From NCBI RefSeq assembly GCF_024703995.1, contig NZ_JAMXQV010000011.1, positions 62,001 to 126,000 on the forward strand: DNA of 64,000 nt, given 5' to 3'. The position numbers and the translations under genes were made by a program. A model generated the notes under the pieces. The model ran no database searches. It worked only from the letters and a program-made list of their open reading frames with translations, and was not told the origin of the DNA. Positions 50,218 through 59,679 of this stretch are shown here, one piece after another. Position 1 is the first letter of the stretch. Each line of letters begins with the position of its first letter. The stretch is from Amycolatopsis iheyensis (GTDB lineage Bacteria > Actinomycetota > Actinomycetes > Mycobacteriales > Pseudonocardiaceae).

Positions 50218-51553
50218 CTTGCGCTCCTTCCTGTGCGGTACCGACGGCCGCCGGCTTGCGGCGGGCCGCCTTCGCCTCGGCCTTGGCCAAAGCCTTCTGA
50301 CGCGGGGTGGTCTGCGGGACCTTGAGGTCCAGCGGCGGAACCGGGAAGCCGCCGCCGGTCACCGGGACGACTTCGGTCTCCTCCTCGCGGCCCGAAGCGC
50401 GGACGTAGAGGAAGAGCGCGACGACGATGAAGAGCGCGACCGCCGCGATGATGATGGCCGGGACGTTCCAGGAGATCGTCTTCGCGAAGGTCACCAGGAC
50501 GATCCAGACCAGGTTCAGCGGGACCAGGACCTTCCAGCCCAGGCGCATGAACTGGTCGTAGCGCAGGCGGGGCAGCGTGCCGCGCAGCCAGATGAACCCG
50601 AAGAGCAGGACGAACATCTTCGCGAAGAACCACAGCACCGGCCACCAGCCGGTGTTGAGGACGTTGTTCCCGATCAGCGACAGCGGCCACGGGGCCATCC
50701 AGCCGCCCAGGAACAGCGTCGTCGCGAACGCCGAGACGATCACCATGTTGACGTACTCGGCGAGGAAGAACATCGCGAACTTCATCGAGCTGTACTCGGT
50801 GTGGAAACCGCCGACCAGCTCCGACTCGGCCTCCGGGAGGTCGAACGGGGCGCGGTTGGTCTCGCCGACCATCGAGATCAGGTAGATCACGAAGCTCGGG
50901 ATCAGCAGGAGGAACCACCAGCGCTGCTGCGCGCCGACGATGTCGGCCAGGTTCAGCGAGCCGGCCTGCAGGATCACCGCGACGATCGAGAGCCCCATCG
51001 CGATCTCGTAGGAGATCACCTGCGCCGCGCTGCGCATGCCGCCGAGCAGCGGGTACGGCGAGCCGGACGACCAGCCGGCGAGCACGATGCCGTAGACGCC
51101 GATCGAGGAGCAGGCCAGGATCACCAGCGCGCTGACCGGCAGGTCGAGCAGCTGCAGCACGGTCCGTTCGCCGAAGATCGACACCACCGGGCCGAACGGG
51201 ATGGCCGACAGCGCGATCAGCGAGGGCACCACGCACATGACCGGCGCGAGGAAGTACACCTTGCGGTCGGCCGTGTCCGGGATGATCTGTTCCTTGAACG
51301 GCAGCTTGATCGCGTCCGCGAGGGACTGCAGGTAGCCGCCGGGGCCGACGCGGTTGGGGCCGGGCCGGTTCTGCATCCGGCCGACGGCCTTGCGCTCCCA
51401 GACGATCAGGAAGATCGTGAAGATCGGCCCGATCAGCAGGATGACCACGCACTTGATCAGGATCAGCCAGAACGGGTCGTCCGCCAGCAGTGCCGCCCGC
51501 GTGGCCGCGTCCGGGACACTGCCCACAGCGGCCTCGGTAACCAACGGTGTCAC
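50204..51553 (-). CDS. nuoH: NADH-quinone oxidoreductase subunit H
   Basis: A 449-residue membrane subunit with eight to nine helices that forms the quinone chamber. E-R-K-A-V-G-R-M-Q-N-R-P-G-P-N-R-V-G-P near residue 55 and N-R-A-P-F-D-L-P-E-A-E-S-E-L-V (near residue 230) are signatures. A ~75-residue charged C-terminal tail is an actinobacterial feature. GTG-type overlap with nuoG (four bases). Confidence 0.95.
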   Translation of the reverse strand: MTPLVTEAAVGSVPDAATRAALLADDPFWLILIKCVVILLIGPIFTIFLIVWERKAVGRMQNRPGPNRVGPGGYLQSLADAIKLPFKEQIIPDTADRKVYFLAPVMCVVPSLIALSAIPFGPVVSIFGERTVLQLLDLPVSALVILACSSIGVYGIVLAGWSSGSPYPLLGGMRSAAQVISYEIAMGLSIVAVILQAGSLNLADIVGAQQRWWFLLLIPSFVIYLISMVGETNRAPFDLPEAESELVGGFHTEYSSMKFAMFFLAEYVNMVIVSAFATTLFLGGWMAPWPLSLIGNNVLNTGWWPVLWFFAKMFVLLFGFIWLRGTLPRLRYDQFMRLGWKVLVPLNLVWIVLVTFAKTISWNVPAIIIAAVALFIVVALFLYVRASGREEETEVVPVTGGGFPVPPLDLKVPQTTPRQKALAKAEAKAARRKPAAVGTAQEGAQDGVS

Positions 51554-54024
51554 TGTTCACCCCCAGCGAGGTTCACCACGGCGCCGTGCCCGGCGCCGAG
51601 CGTCTTGAACACGGCGGAGCCGTCGGAGTTGCCCGGCAGCCACACGACGCCGTCGGGCAGGTCCGCGACCTCGATCGGCAGCGTGATCGCACCGCGCTCG
51701 GTGCTCACCTTGACGGTGGCGCCGAGGCCCGCGGCGGTCGTCGCGGACAGCCGCGCGACCGGCCTGCGCTGGGTGCCCTTGAGGTGCGGCTCGCCGTCCT
51801 GCAGGGACCCGTTGTCGATCAGCTGGCGCCAGGTCGACAGGACCGCCTGGCCGGCAGCCGGGGCCGCCGTGGCCCCGCCGGTCTCGGCGGCGACATAACC
51901 CCAGGTCAGTGCCGAAGCCTTGCCGAGCTTCTCGAAGTCGCCGCGCGAGGCCGCCGGCGTCTGCGTGAACAGGTCCGCGTCCATCTCGACGGCGAGGGTG
52001 TCGAGCACCCGGCAGTCCGGCAGGGCGCCGGTGCCTTCGAGGGTGACGTCGAACGGGCGGGTGCGGCCCTCCCAGTTCAGGTAGCTGCCGGCCTTCTCGT
52101 CCGACGCCGCCACCGGGAGCACGACGTCCGCGCGCTCGGTCACCGCGCTGTGCCGCAGCTCGAGGCTGACGACGAAACCGGCGTTGTCCAGCGCGCGCAG
52201 CGCGAGGTCCGGGTCCGGCAGGTCGAACGGGTCGACGCCGCCGACGACCAGGCCGCCGAGCTCGCGGCCCGAAGCGGCCTTCAGGATGCCGGTGGTGTCG
52301 CGGCCCGGCGTGGCCGGAACCGGGACGCCCCAGGCGTTTTCCACGGCGACGCGAGCGGCGTCGTCACCGACGCGGCGGCCGCCCGGCAGCAGCGTCGGCA
52401 CGCAGCCGGTGGCCAGCGCGCCGCGGTCGCCGGCGCGGCGCGGGATCCACGCGAGCCGGACGCCGGTGCGCTCAACCAGCTCGTGCAGTGCGGAGAACAG
52501 ACCGGGCACCTGCGCGGCACGCTCGCCGACCAGGACGACCGCGTGCTCGCCGCGCAGGGCCTCGTCGAGGTCCGGCGCGTGCTTGGCGATGCCTTCGATG
52601 GCCGCGGCTTCGGCGCCGGGGACGCAGGCGAGCAGCTCGCCGAACGTCTTGCGCACCGACGACGTCGTCCACTGTCCCAAGTGGACGACTCGGGTGCGGT
52701 TCTTGCGGGCCGCCTTGCGCAGCCGCAGGAACACGATCGGCGCCTCGTCCTCGGGCTCGAAGGCGACGCACAGGACCGTGCGGGCCCGCTCGATCTCGGC
52801 GAAGGTGACGCCGGACTCCGGCGTCACGCCCACGACGTGCGAGGTGAGGAACGCGAGCTCCTCGGCCGAGTGCGGGCGGGCGCGGAAGTCGACGTCGTTG
52901 GTGCCGAGGGCGACGCGGGCGAACTTCGAGTACGCGTAGGCGTCCTCGACGGTCAGCCGGCCGCCGGGCAGGACGCCGACGCCGCCGTTGGCGCGGGCTT
53001 CGGTGAGCCCGGCCGCGGCGATGCGCAGCGCGTCGGTCCAGGACGCCTCTTCCAGCTCGCCGGTCTCGGTGTTGCGGACCAGCGGGCGCCGGATGCGGTC
53101 CTCGGCGCCGGTGTAGCGGAAGGCGAAGCGGCCCTTGTCGCAGAGCCACTCTTCGTTGACTTCCGGGTCGTCGCCGGCCAGCTTGCGCTGGACCTTGCCG
53201 CGGCGGAAGTCGGTGCGCTCGGCGCAGCCGGACGAGCAGTGCTCGCAGACGCTCGGCGCGGACACCAGGTCGAACGGGCGCGACCGGAAGCGGTACGCCG
53301 CGCTCGTCAGGGCCCCGACCGGGCAGATCTGGATGACGTTGCCGGAGAAGTAGGACTGGAACGGCTGGCCGCTGGTGGTGCGGGAGGCCAGGTCCAGGAC
53401 GTCCGCCGTCTCCGCGGTGCCGATCTGCTGGTGGGCGCCGCGTTCGAGGAGCTCGATGAACGGGTCGCCGGCGATCTCGCGGGAGAACCGGGTGCAGCGC
53501 TGGCAGAGCACGCAGCGTTCGCGGTCCAGCAGCACCTGCGAGGAGATCGGCAGCGGCTTCGGGAACGTCCGCTTGGTGTCGACGAACCGGGAGTCCGTGC
53601 GGCCGTGCGCCAAGGCCTGGTTCTGCAGCGGGCACTCGCCGCCCTTGTCGCAGATCGGGCAGTCCAGCGGGTGGTTGATGAGCAGCAGCTCCATCACACC
53701 CTGCTGGGCCTTGTCCGCGACGCCGGACGTCAGCTGGGTCTTGACGACCATGCCGTCGGCGACCGTCATCGTGCAGGACGCTTGCGGCTTCGGCATCGGC
53801 CGGCCGCCCATCTCGACCTCGACCAGGCACTGGCGGCAGGCGCCGGCCGGGTCGAGGAGCGGGTGGTCGCAGAACCGCGGGATGACCGTGCCGAGGCGCT
53901 CGGCGGTGCGGATGATCAGCTCGCCCTTGGGGGCGATGACCTCTTCGCCGTCGATGACCAGCTTGACGTGGCCTTCGGGGACCGGCGTCTCGGTGGTCTC
54001 GGGCTTGTCGGGGGCGATCGTCAT
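51550..54024 (-). CDS. nuoG: NADH-quinone oxidoreductase subunit G
   Basis: An 824-residue subunit. N-terminal 2Fe-2S ferredoxin domain (C-D-H-P-L-L-D-P-A-G-A-C-R-Q-C, then C), the His-Cys3 4Fe-4S segment (C-P-I-C-D-K-G-G-E-C-P-L-Q-N) and C-V-L-C-Q-R-C-T-R-F follow. A further cluster site with C-E-H-C-S-S-G-C lies near residue 255; from about 300 it is a molybdopterin-oxidoreductase-like domain without cofactor. The last ~100 residues resemble a molydopterin dinucleotide-binding end. ATG overlaps the nuoF stop. Confidence 0.94.
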   Translation of the reverse strand: MTIAPDKPETTETPVPEGHVKLVIDGEEVIAPKGELIIRTAERLGTVIPRFCDHPLLDPAGACRQCLVEVEMGGRPMPKPQASCTMTVADGMVVKTQLTSGVADKAQQGVMELLLINHPLDCPICDKGGECPLQNQALAHGRTDSRFVDTKRTFPKPLPISSQVLLDRERCVLCQRCTRFSREIAGDPFIELLERGAHQQIGTAETADVLDLASRTTSGQPFQSYFSGNVIQICPVGALTSAAYRFRSRPFDLVSAPSVCEHCSSGCAERTDFRRGKVQRKLAGDDPEVNEEWLCDKGRFAFRYTGAEDRIRRPLVRNTETGELEEASWTDALRIAAAGLTEARANGGVGVLPGGRLTVEDAYAYSKFARVALGTNDVDFRARPHSAEELAFLTSHVVGVTPESGVTFAEIERARTVLCVAFEPEDEAPIVFLRLRKAARKNRTRVVHLGQWTTSSVRKTFGELLACVPGAEAAAIEGIAKHAPDLDEALRGEHAVVLVGERAAQVPGLFSALHELVERTGVRLAWIPRRAGDRGALATGCVPTLLPGGRRVGDDAARVAVENAWGVPVPATPGRDTTGILKAASGRELGGLVVGGVDPFDLPDPDLALRALDNAGFVVSLELRHSAVTERADVVLPVAASDEKAGSYLNWEGRTRPFDVTLEGTGALPDCRVLDTLAVEMDADLFTQTPAASRGDFEKLGKASALTWGYVAAETGGATAAPAAGQAVLSTWRQLIDNGSLQDGEPHLKGTQRRPVARLSATTAAGLGATVKVSTERGAITLPIEVADLPDGVVWLPGNSDGSAVFKTLGAGHGAVVNLAGGEQ

Positions 54025-55304
54025 GATGCCTGCGCTCCCACCAGTTCACGCTTGTTGGACTCACACAGGGCGAGGAACTCGTCCCGGAAGTACTTGATGC
54101 CGCTCTGGATCGGCGACACCGCGCCGTCGCCGAGGGCGCAGAACGACCGGCCGAGGATGTTGTCGCAGACGTCGAGGAGGGTGTCGATGTCCTCCTCGGT
54201 GCCGTGGCCCTCGACCATGCGCTCCAGGATCTGCGCCAGCCAGTACGTGCCTTCGCGGCACGGCGTGCACTTGCCGCAGGACTCGTGCTCGTAGAACTGG
54301 GTCCACTTCATCACGGCCCACGGCACCGACACGGTCTCGTTGAAGACCTGGACGGCGGTGGTGCCCAGCATGGAACCGGCTTCCGCCGCGCCTTCGAAGT
54401 CCAGGGGAACGTCGAGGTGCTCGGCGGTGAACATCGGGGTGGACGAGCCGCCCGGGGTCCAGAACTTGAGCGGGACGCCGTCCTTCATGCCGCCCGCCAT
54501 GTCGAGCAGCTCGCGCAGCGTGGTGCCGAGCGGGCACTCGTACTGGCCGGGCTTCTCGACGTGGCCGGAGATCGAGTAGATCTTCGGGCCGGGCGACTTC
54601 TCGCGGCCCATCTCGCGGAACCAGCTGGAGCCGCCGTTGACGATGAACGGCGCGCTCGCGATGGTCTCGACGTTGTTGACCGTGGTCGGCGCCGCGTACA
54701 GGCCGGCGGCGGCGGGGAACGGCGGCTTGAGCCGCGGCTGGCCACGACGGCCTTCCAGCGAGTCGAGCAGCGCCGTCTCTTCACCGCAGATGTACGCGCC
54801 CGCGCCCGCGTGGACGGTGATCTTGAGGTCGAAGCCCGACCCCAGGATGTTCTCGCCCAGGTAGCCGGCGGCCTCGGCTTCGCGCACGGCCGCGTTGAGG
54901 CGGCGGATGCAGTGCAGCGCCTCGCCGCGGACGTAGATGAAGCAGTGGTTGGACCGCATCGCGTACGAGGCGATGATGCAGCCCTCGATGAGCGAGTGCG
55001 GGTCCGCCATCATCAGCGGGATGTCCTTGCAGGTGCCCGGCTCGCCTTCGTCGGCGTTGATCACCAGGTAGTGCGGCTTGTCGAAGTTCGGCGGCATGAA
55101 CGACCACTTGATGCCGGCCGGGAAGCCCGCGCCGCCGCGGCCACGCAGGCCGGAGTCCTTGACCAGCTGGACGAGCTGCTCCGGCGTCCCGGCCAGGGCC
55201 TTCCGGACGGCGGTGTAGCCCTCGAGTGCCTCGTACGTCCCGATCTGCCAGGAGTTCGGCGACAGCCAGCGCTTCGTGAGGACCGGGGTAATGGGGTCAG
55301 CCAT
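54021..55304 (-). CDS. nuoF: NADH-quinone oxidoreductase subunit F
   Basis: A 427-residue NADH dehydrogenase subunit. Glycine-rich FMN/NADH site G-L-R-G-R-G-G-A-G-F-P-A-G near residue 55, N-A-D-E-G-E-P-G near 85, G-A-G-A-Y-I-C-G-E-E-T-A-L near 170, and the 4Fe-4S motif C-G-K-C-T-P-C-R-E-G near 350 with the last Cys near 395. The ATG shares a base with the nuoE stop (TAATG). Confidence 0.95.
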   Translation of the reverse strand: MADPITPVLTKRWLSPNSWQIGTYEALEGYTAVRKALAGTPEQLVQLVKDSGLRGRGGAGFPAGIKWSFMPPNFDKPHYLVINADEGEPGTCKDIPLMMADPHSLIEGCIIASYAMRSNHCFIYVRGEALHCIRRLNAAVREAEAAGYLGENILGSGFDLKITVHAGAGAYICGEETALLDSLEGRRGQPRLKPPFPAAAGLYAAPTTVNNVETIASAPFIVNGGSSWFREMGREKSPGPKIYSISGHVEKPGQYECPLGTTLRELLDMAGGMKDGVPLKFWTPGGSSTPMFTAEHLDVPLDFEGAAEAGSMLGTTAVQVFNETVSVPWAVMKWTQFYEHESCGKCTPCREGTYWLAQILERMVEGHGTEEDIDTLLDVCDNILGRSFCALGDGAVSPIQSGIKYFRDEFLALCESNKRELVGAQAS

Positions 55305-56161
55305 TACTTTTTCTCCACTTCTGGCAGCGGGACATCCTGCGCGACCGGGGCGACCCAGCCGCGGTCCTGGGCGAGCTTCGCGCCGCGCAGCGTCTCGACG
55401 GCCTGCGACGGGCCGTCGATGTCCGTGCGGTACTGGCGCTCGTCCTCCGGGAAGAACCCGGCGAGCTGCAGCTCGGCGCCCTTGAAGTTCGTCAGCGGGG
55501 CGCCGCGCGTCGGGGCCGGCTTCTTGCCCGCCTGCAGCGCGTCGACGAGCGCGACGGCCTTCTCCTCGGTCTGGTTGTCGAAGAACTCGTAGTTGACCTG
55601 GATGACCGGCGCGAGGTCGCAGGCCGCGAGGCATTCGGCGTGCTCGAGGGTGATCGAGCCCGGCTCGTTCGGCGTGCCCGCGGTCTCGTTGTGCCCCAGC
55701 GGTTCCCCGTCCGAGCCGAGGTGCGTCTGGAGCTTCTTGTAGATCGCGTCGCCACCCATGGCCGCGCAGAGCGTGTTGGTGCAGACGCTCACGAGGTGCT
55801 CGCCGCACGGCTTGCGCTTGTACATCGTGTAGAACGTCGCGACCGCGCTGACCTCGGCGTCGGACAGCTCGAGCTGCTTCGCGCAGAACGCGATGCCCTC
55901 CTGGCTGACGTAGCCCTGCACCGACTGCACGAGGTGCAGCATCGGCAGCAGCGCCGAGCGCGACTGCGGGTACCGCGCGATCAGGTCCTGCGCCCGGCCG
56001 ACGACACCTTCGTCGAAGATGTCTTCCAGCGGCGCCTCGGTGAGGATCCCGGCAGCCACTTCGGGGTCGGGCGCGATGGCGATCACGTCGGTGTCGGGCC
56101 CGGCCGCGGCGTGCGTCGTCGCGGCGTCCTTGGCGCCCGGCTCGGGAACTGCTGTGGTCAT
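55304..56161 (-). CDS. nuoE: NADH-quinone oxidoreductase subunit E
   Basis: A 285-residue thioredoxin-like 2Fe-2S subunit. Cluster cysteines are in C-T-N-T-L-C and C-L-A-A-C (residues ~130-175). An N-terminal Ala/Pro-rich stretch of ~35 residues and a C-terminal extension of ~70 residues make it longer than E. coli NuoE (166), as in other actinobacteria. ATG in an ATGA overlap with nuoD. Confidence 0.93.
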   Translation of the reverse strand: MTTAVPEPGAKDAATTHAAAGPDTDVIAIAPDPEVAAGILTEAPLEDIFDEGVVGRAQDLIARYPQSRSALLPMLHLVQSVQGYVSQEGIAFCAKQLELSDAEVSAVATFYTMYKRKPCGEHLVSVCTNTLCAAMGGDAIYKKLQTHLGSDGEPLGHNETAGTPNEPGSITLEHAECLAACDLAPVIQVNYEFFDNQTEEKAVALVDALQAGKKPAPTRGAPLTNFKGAELQLAGFFPEDERQYRTDIDGPSQAVETLRGAKLAQDRGWVAPVAQDVPLPEVEKK

Positions 56162-57489
56162 CGGTCCACTCCCCCCATGACGGGGTCGATCGAGGCGATC
56201 GCGGCGATCACGTCCGCGACCAGGCCGCCTTCGGCCATTGCGGGCATCGACTGCAGGTTCACGAAGCTCGGTTCGCGCACGTGGACCCGCAGCGGCCGGG
56301 TGCCGCCGTCGGAGACCAGGTGCGCGCCCAGCTCGCCGCGCGGCGACTCGACCGCCGTGTAGACCTGCCCGGCCGGCACCTTGAAGCCCTCGGTGACCAG
56401 CTTGAAGTGGTGGATCAGGGACTCCATCGACTGGCCCATGATCTTCTTGACGTGCTCGAGCGAGTTGCCCATGCCGTCGCTGCCGATGGACAGCTGCGCG
56501 GGCCAGGCGACCTTCTTGTCCTCGACCATGACCGGGCCCGGCTCGAGCTTCTCCAGGCACTGCTCGATGATCTTGAGGCTCTCGTGCATCTCGTGCACCC
56601 GGATCAGGTAGCGCGACCAGCAGTCGGCGCCGTTGTCGACCGGGACGTCGAAGTCGAACTCGTCGTAGCAGGAGTACGGCTCGGTCTTGCGCAGGTCCCA
56701 CGGCAGGCCGGCGCTGCGCAGCACCGGGCCGGTGACGCCGAGCGCGAGGCACGCGTCAACCGGCAGGTAGCCGACGCCCTTGAGCCGGTTGCGCCAGATC
56801 GGCTGCCCGGTGAAGAGCTTGTCGTACAGCGGAAGGCGTTCCTTCATCGTCTTGACGAATTCGGTGACCTTCTCGCGGTAGTCCTCGGGCATGTCCTGCG
56901 CGAGGCCGCCGGGGCGGATGAACGCGTGGTTCATGCGCAGGCCGGTCAGGTGCTCCAGCAGGTGGAGGACGACCTCGCGCTCGCGGAAGCCGAGCGTCAT
57001 CGCGGTGGTGGCGCCGAGCTCCATGCCGCCGGTGGCGATGTAGACGAGATGCGAGCCGATGCGGTTGATCTCCAGCAGCATCACGCGCAGCAGCTCCGCG
57101 CGCCGCGGCGCCTGGATGCCGAGCAGCTTCTCGACGCCGAGGCAGTACGCCATCTCCGTCGACAGCGGGGCCAGGTAGTCCATGCGCGTCACGAAGGTGA
57201 CGCCCTGGGTCCAGGTCCGGTACTCGCAGTTCTTCTCGATGCCGGTGTGGAGGTAGCCGATGACCGACCGCAGCTGCGTGACGGTCTCGCCCTCCATCTC
57301 CAGCACGAGCCGGAGCACGCCGTGCGTCGACGGGTGCTGCGGGCCCATGTTGATGACCATGCGCTCGTCGTGCGCCGCGTCGGCGATGACGTCGTCCCAG
57401 TCGCCGCCCGAAACCGAGTAGACGCGGCCTTCGGTCGTGTCGCGCGAGTCGGCTTCGGGAACTTCGGTGGTTTCGTCGTTGACAGTCAC
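56158..57489 (-). CDS. nuoD: NADH-quinone oxidoreductase subunit D
   Basis: A 443-residue 49-kDa-type subunit. N-M-G-P-Q-H-P-S-T-H-G-V-L-R near residue 45, Y-L-H-T-G-I-E-K near 78 and the C-terminal S-I-D-P-V-M-G-G-V-D-R are signatures of the quinone-binding interface with NuoB. Not fused to NuoC, unlike in E. coli. Confidence 0.95.
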   Translation of the reverse strand: MTVNDETTEVPEADSRDTTEGRVYSVSGGDWDDVIADAAHDERMVINMGPQHPSTHGVLRLVLEMEGETVTQLRSVIGYLHTGIEKNCEYRTWTQGVTFVTRMDYLAPLSTEMAYCLGVEKLLGIQAPRRAELLRVMLLEINRIGSHLVYIATGGMELGATTAMTLGFREREVVLHLLEHLTGLRMNHAFIRPGGLAQDMPEDYREKVTEFVKTMKERLPLYDKLFTGQPIWRNRLKGVGYLPVDACLALGVTGPVLRSAGLPWDLRKTEPYSCYDEFDFDVPVDNGADCWSRYLIRVHEMHESLKIIEQCLEKLEPGPVMVEDKKVAWPAQLSIGSDGMGNSLEHVKKIMGQSMESLIHHFKLVTEGFKVPAGQVYTAVESPRGELGAHLVSDGGTRPLRVHVREPSFVNLQSMPAMAEGGLVADVIAAIASIDPVMGGVDR

Positions 57490-58235
57490 GAGTACGACCT
57501 CCGCTGGTCCGGCGGCGGGATCTCCGCGCCCTTGTATTCGACCGGGATCCCGCCGAGCGGGTAGTCCTTGCGCTGGGGGTGGCCGTCCCAGTCGTCCGGC
57601 ATGAGGATGCGGGTCAGGGCCGGGTGACCGTCGAAGACGATGCCGAACATGTCCCAGGTCTCGCGCTCCTGCCAGTCCGCCGTCGGGTAGATCCCGACCA
57701 GGGACGGCAGGTGCGCGTCCTCGACGTCGAGGGTGACCTCGAGGCGGATCCGGCGGCGGTAGGTCAGCGACGTGAAGTGGTAGACCGCGTGCAGCCGCTG
57801 CGGGACGTCGACGCCGTAGTCCACACCGGACACCGAGGACAGCAGCTCGAAGCGGAGACCGCCGTCGTCACGCAGCACCTTCGCGATCTCGGCGAGCTTC
57901 TCGCGGGCGACGTAGAAGGTGATTTCGCCGCGGTCGACCGTCGTCTGGAGGATCGACTCGGCGGGGATCTTGTGGTCGGCCAGGGCCGCGTAGAACTCGT
58001 CGGCGAACTGGTCGAACCAGCCGCCGTACGGGCGCTCGGCCGGCGCGGGGCTGTAGGCCGGGAGCCGGACGCCGCCGTAGCCGGAGGTGTCGCCGGTGCC
58101 GTGGACACCGAACATGCCCTGGCGTTCGCGGCCGGTGACGACCGGTTCGGCGGGCCGGGTGCCCTGCGGCTCGAGGCCGCCTTCGGGGCGGTCGGCGCTG
58201 GACTGCTCTTCGCCGGGTTTCGGGTTCTCAGCCAT
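57486..58235 (-). CDS. nuoC: NADH-quinone oxidoreductase subunit C
   Basis: A 249-residue 30-kDa-type subunit. The core starts about residue 65 after a Pro/Glu/Gly-rich extension; E-R-E-T-W-D-M-F-G-I-V-F-D-G-H-P and R-I-L-M-P-D-D-W-D-G-H-P-Q-R-K-D-Y-P-L-G-G are the family signatures. The ATG is four bases after the nuoB stop. Confidence 0.94.
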   Translation of the reverse strand: MAENPKPGEEQSSADRPEGGLEPQGTRPAEPVVTGRERQGMFGVHGTGDTSGYGGVRLPAYSPAPAERPYGGWFDQFADEFYAALADHKIPAESILQTTVDRGEITFYVAREKLAEIAKVLRDDGGLRFELLSSVSGVDYGVDVPQRLHAVYHFTSLTYRRRIRLEVTLDVEDAHLPSLVGIYPTADWQERETWDMFGIVFDGHPALTRILMPDDWDGHPQRKDYPLGGIPVEYKGAEIPPPDQRRSYS

Positions 58236-58239
58236 GGCT

Positions 58240-58788
58240 CTACTTCTTCGCGTACTTGATCGACGACGCGACGAGCTCGGTGCGGGCCCCGCTGGCGGCG
58301 CGGATGGCGGCGCGGCGGGCGTTGATCGGCTCGTCCTGGATCTTGGCGTGCAGCTTGAGGATCGCGTCCAGCAGCATCTCCGGCCGCGGCGGGCAGCCGG
58401 GCAGGTACATGTCGACCGGCACGACGTGGTCGACGCCCTGGACGACCGCGTAGTTGTTGAACATGCCGCCGGAGGAGGCGCAGACGCCCATCGCGAGCAC
58501 CCAGCGCGGCTCGGCCATCTGGTCGTAGATCTGACGCAGGACCGGGGCCATCTTCTGCGTGACACGCCCGGCGACGATCATCAGGTCGGCCTGCCGCGGC
58601 GTCGCGCTGAAGCGCTCCATGCCGAAGCGGGCGATGTCGTAGCGGGAGCCGCCGACCGTCATCATCTCGATCGCGCAGCAGGCGAGGCCGAAGGTGGCGG
58701 GCCAGAGCGAGTTCTTGCGCGCCCAGTTGACGAGGCCTTCGAGGCTGGCCAGCAGGATGCCGTTGGGGAGTTTCTCTTCGAGGCCCAT
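58240..58788 (-). CDS. nuoB: NADH-quinone oxidoreductase subunit B
   Basis: A 182-residue subunit carrying cluster N2. G-L-A-C-C-A-I-E-M-M (residues ~34-43) supplies the vicinal cysteines, C-A-S-S-G-G-M-F-N-N-Y the third and P-G-C-P-P-R-P-E the fourth. It hands electrons to menaquinone. Confidence 0.96.
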   Translation of the reverse strand: MGLEEKLPNGILLASLEGLVNWARKNSLWPATFGLACCAIEMMTVGGSRYDIARFGMERFSATPRQADLMIVAGRVTQKMAPVLRQIYDQMAEPRWVLAMGVCASSGGMFNNYAVVQGVDHVVPVDMYLPGCPPRPEMLLDAILKLHAKIQDEPINARRAAIRAASGARTELVASSIKYAKK

Positions 58789-58792
58789 GGGT

Positions 58793-59212
58793 CTAGTTCC
58801 AATCCAGGCCGCCGCGCCGCCACACGTAGGCGTACGCGAAGCCGACCGTCGCGATGAACAGCAGGATCTCCACCAGGCCGAACGTGCCCAGCGCGTCCGC
58901 CTGCACGGCGAACGGGTAGAGGAAGACCATCTCGATGTCGAACAGGATGAACAGCATCGCGGTGATGTAGTAGGCCACCGGCATCCGCCCGGCGCCGACG
59001 AGCGGCTGCGGGGACGGTTCGATGCCGCACTCGTAGGCGGAGAGCTTGGCCTTGTTGTACCGGCTGGGTCCGACGAGCGGGCCCAGCAGGACCGACAGCA
59101 CCGCGAAACCGAGCGCCAGGACGAACAAGATCACGATGGGCAGGTAGGGCTTCAGGCTCGGGGCCTCTTGCGCCAGCTGCACCGTGTCCGTTCGGGTCAG
59201 CAACGTCAGCAC
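58793..59212 (-). CDS. nuoA: NADH-quinone oxidoreductase subunit A
   Basis: A 139-residue subunit with three membrane helices. Y-E-C-G-I-E-P (near residue 63) and the following F-D-I-E-M-V-F-L-Y-P (near 95) are the conserved loop and acidic helix. First gene of the 14-gene operon. GTG start without a strong ribosome site; GGAAAGGA lies 16 bases upstream. Preceded by a 467-base regulatory region. Confidence 0.93.
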   Translation of the reverse strand: MLTLLTRTDTVQLAQEAPSLKPYLPIVILFVLALGFAVLSVLLGPLVGPSRYNKAKLSAYECGIEPSPQPLVGAGRMPVAYYITAMLFILFDIEMVFLYPFAVQADALGTFGLVEILLFIATVGFAYAYVWRRGGLDWN

Positions 59213-59352
59213 GGGGTCTTCGCCATCCTTTCCGCGCCGATGCGGTTGTGCTTGTGGTGGGAACCGCTTGGCCTCGTCGGCACCCTAAGGGACCTGGGTC
59301 ACACCGCCGAGGGTCAGGGTCTCCTTACGGCCCGTGGCTGCTTACGGGCCTG

Positions 59353-59372
59353 CTTGTGAAATAGTTCACAAG
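59353..59372. promoter_or_regulatory. Rex-type redox operator, site 1
   Basis: CTTGTGAA-ATAG-TTCACAAG, a perfect palindrome with eight-base arms. The core TGTGAA-N4-TTCACA equals the actinomycete Rex operator. Rex senses NADH/NAD and is known to repress respiratory genes, including nuo in Streptomyces. It lies 141 bases before the nuoA start. Confidence 0.8.
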
Positions 59373-59386
59373 CCACTCGTCGCGGA

Positions 59387-59402
59387 TGTGAAGGGATTCA
59401 CA
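59387..59402. promoter_or_regulatory. Rex-type redox operator, site 2
   Basis: TGTGAA-GGGA-TTCACA, a perfect 16-base palindrome. Its centre is 32 bases from the centre of site 1, about three helix turns, so two dimers could bind on one face. Confidence 0.78.
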
Positions 59403-59456
59403 AAGCATGGGGGGAGTGTAGGACGCGACTCACATTCTTGTCCCTAGGCCCCCATG

Positions 59457-59486
59457 TTATAAGGGTGCCCTAACTTCCAGCGCCAA
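59457..59486 (-). promoter_or_regulatory. Candidate nuoA promoter
   Basis: On the minus strand TTGGCG (59481-59486) and TTATAA (59457-59462) are 18 bases apart. Transcription would start near 59450, upstream of both Rex sites, leaving a leader of about 240 bases that contains a short hairpin (59329-59335 with 59344-59350). The remaining part of 59487-59679 holds no recognised gene. Confidence 0.5.
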
Positions 59487-59679
59487 CGTTGTCACGACCC
59501 GGCAACGGCGCGCGTGCGACCTGCGCGAAGACGGTTCAAGATCGCTTCCCGACCGGACAATCCGGACCCCGGCCTGTGAGCTATCCCACTGACCGCACGG
59601 CCAACTTGCTAGGCCACTCGTGTGTCCGCGCGTGCGAAGGGCGGAGCTTTCATAGGGAAAGTGCCGCCTCTGGCCGGGA

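Noticed and set aside
59489..59679. An 88-residue plus-strand gene upstream of nuoA (59489-59755)
   Set aside because: It overlaps the menJ 3' end and the promoter side, has no ribosome site and no recognisable sequence.
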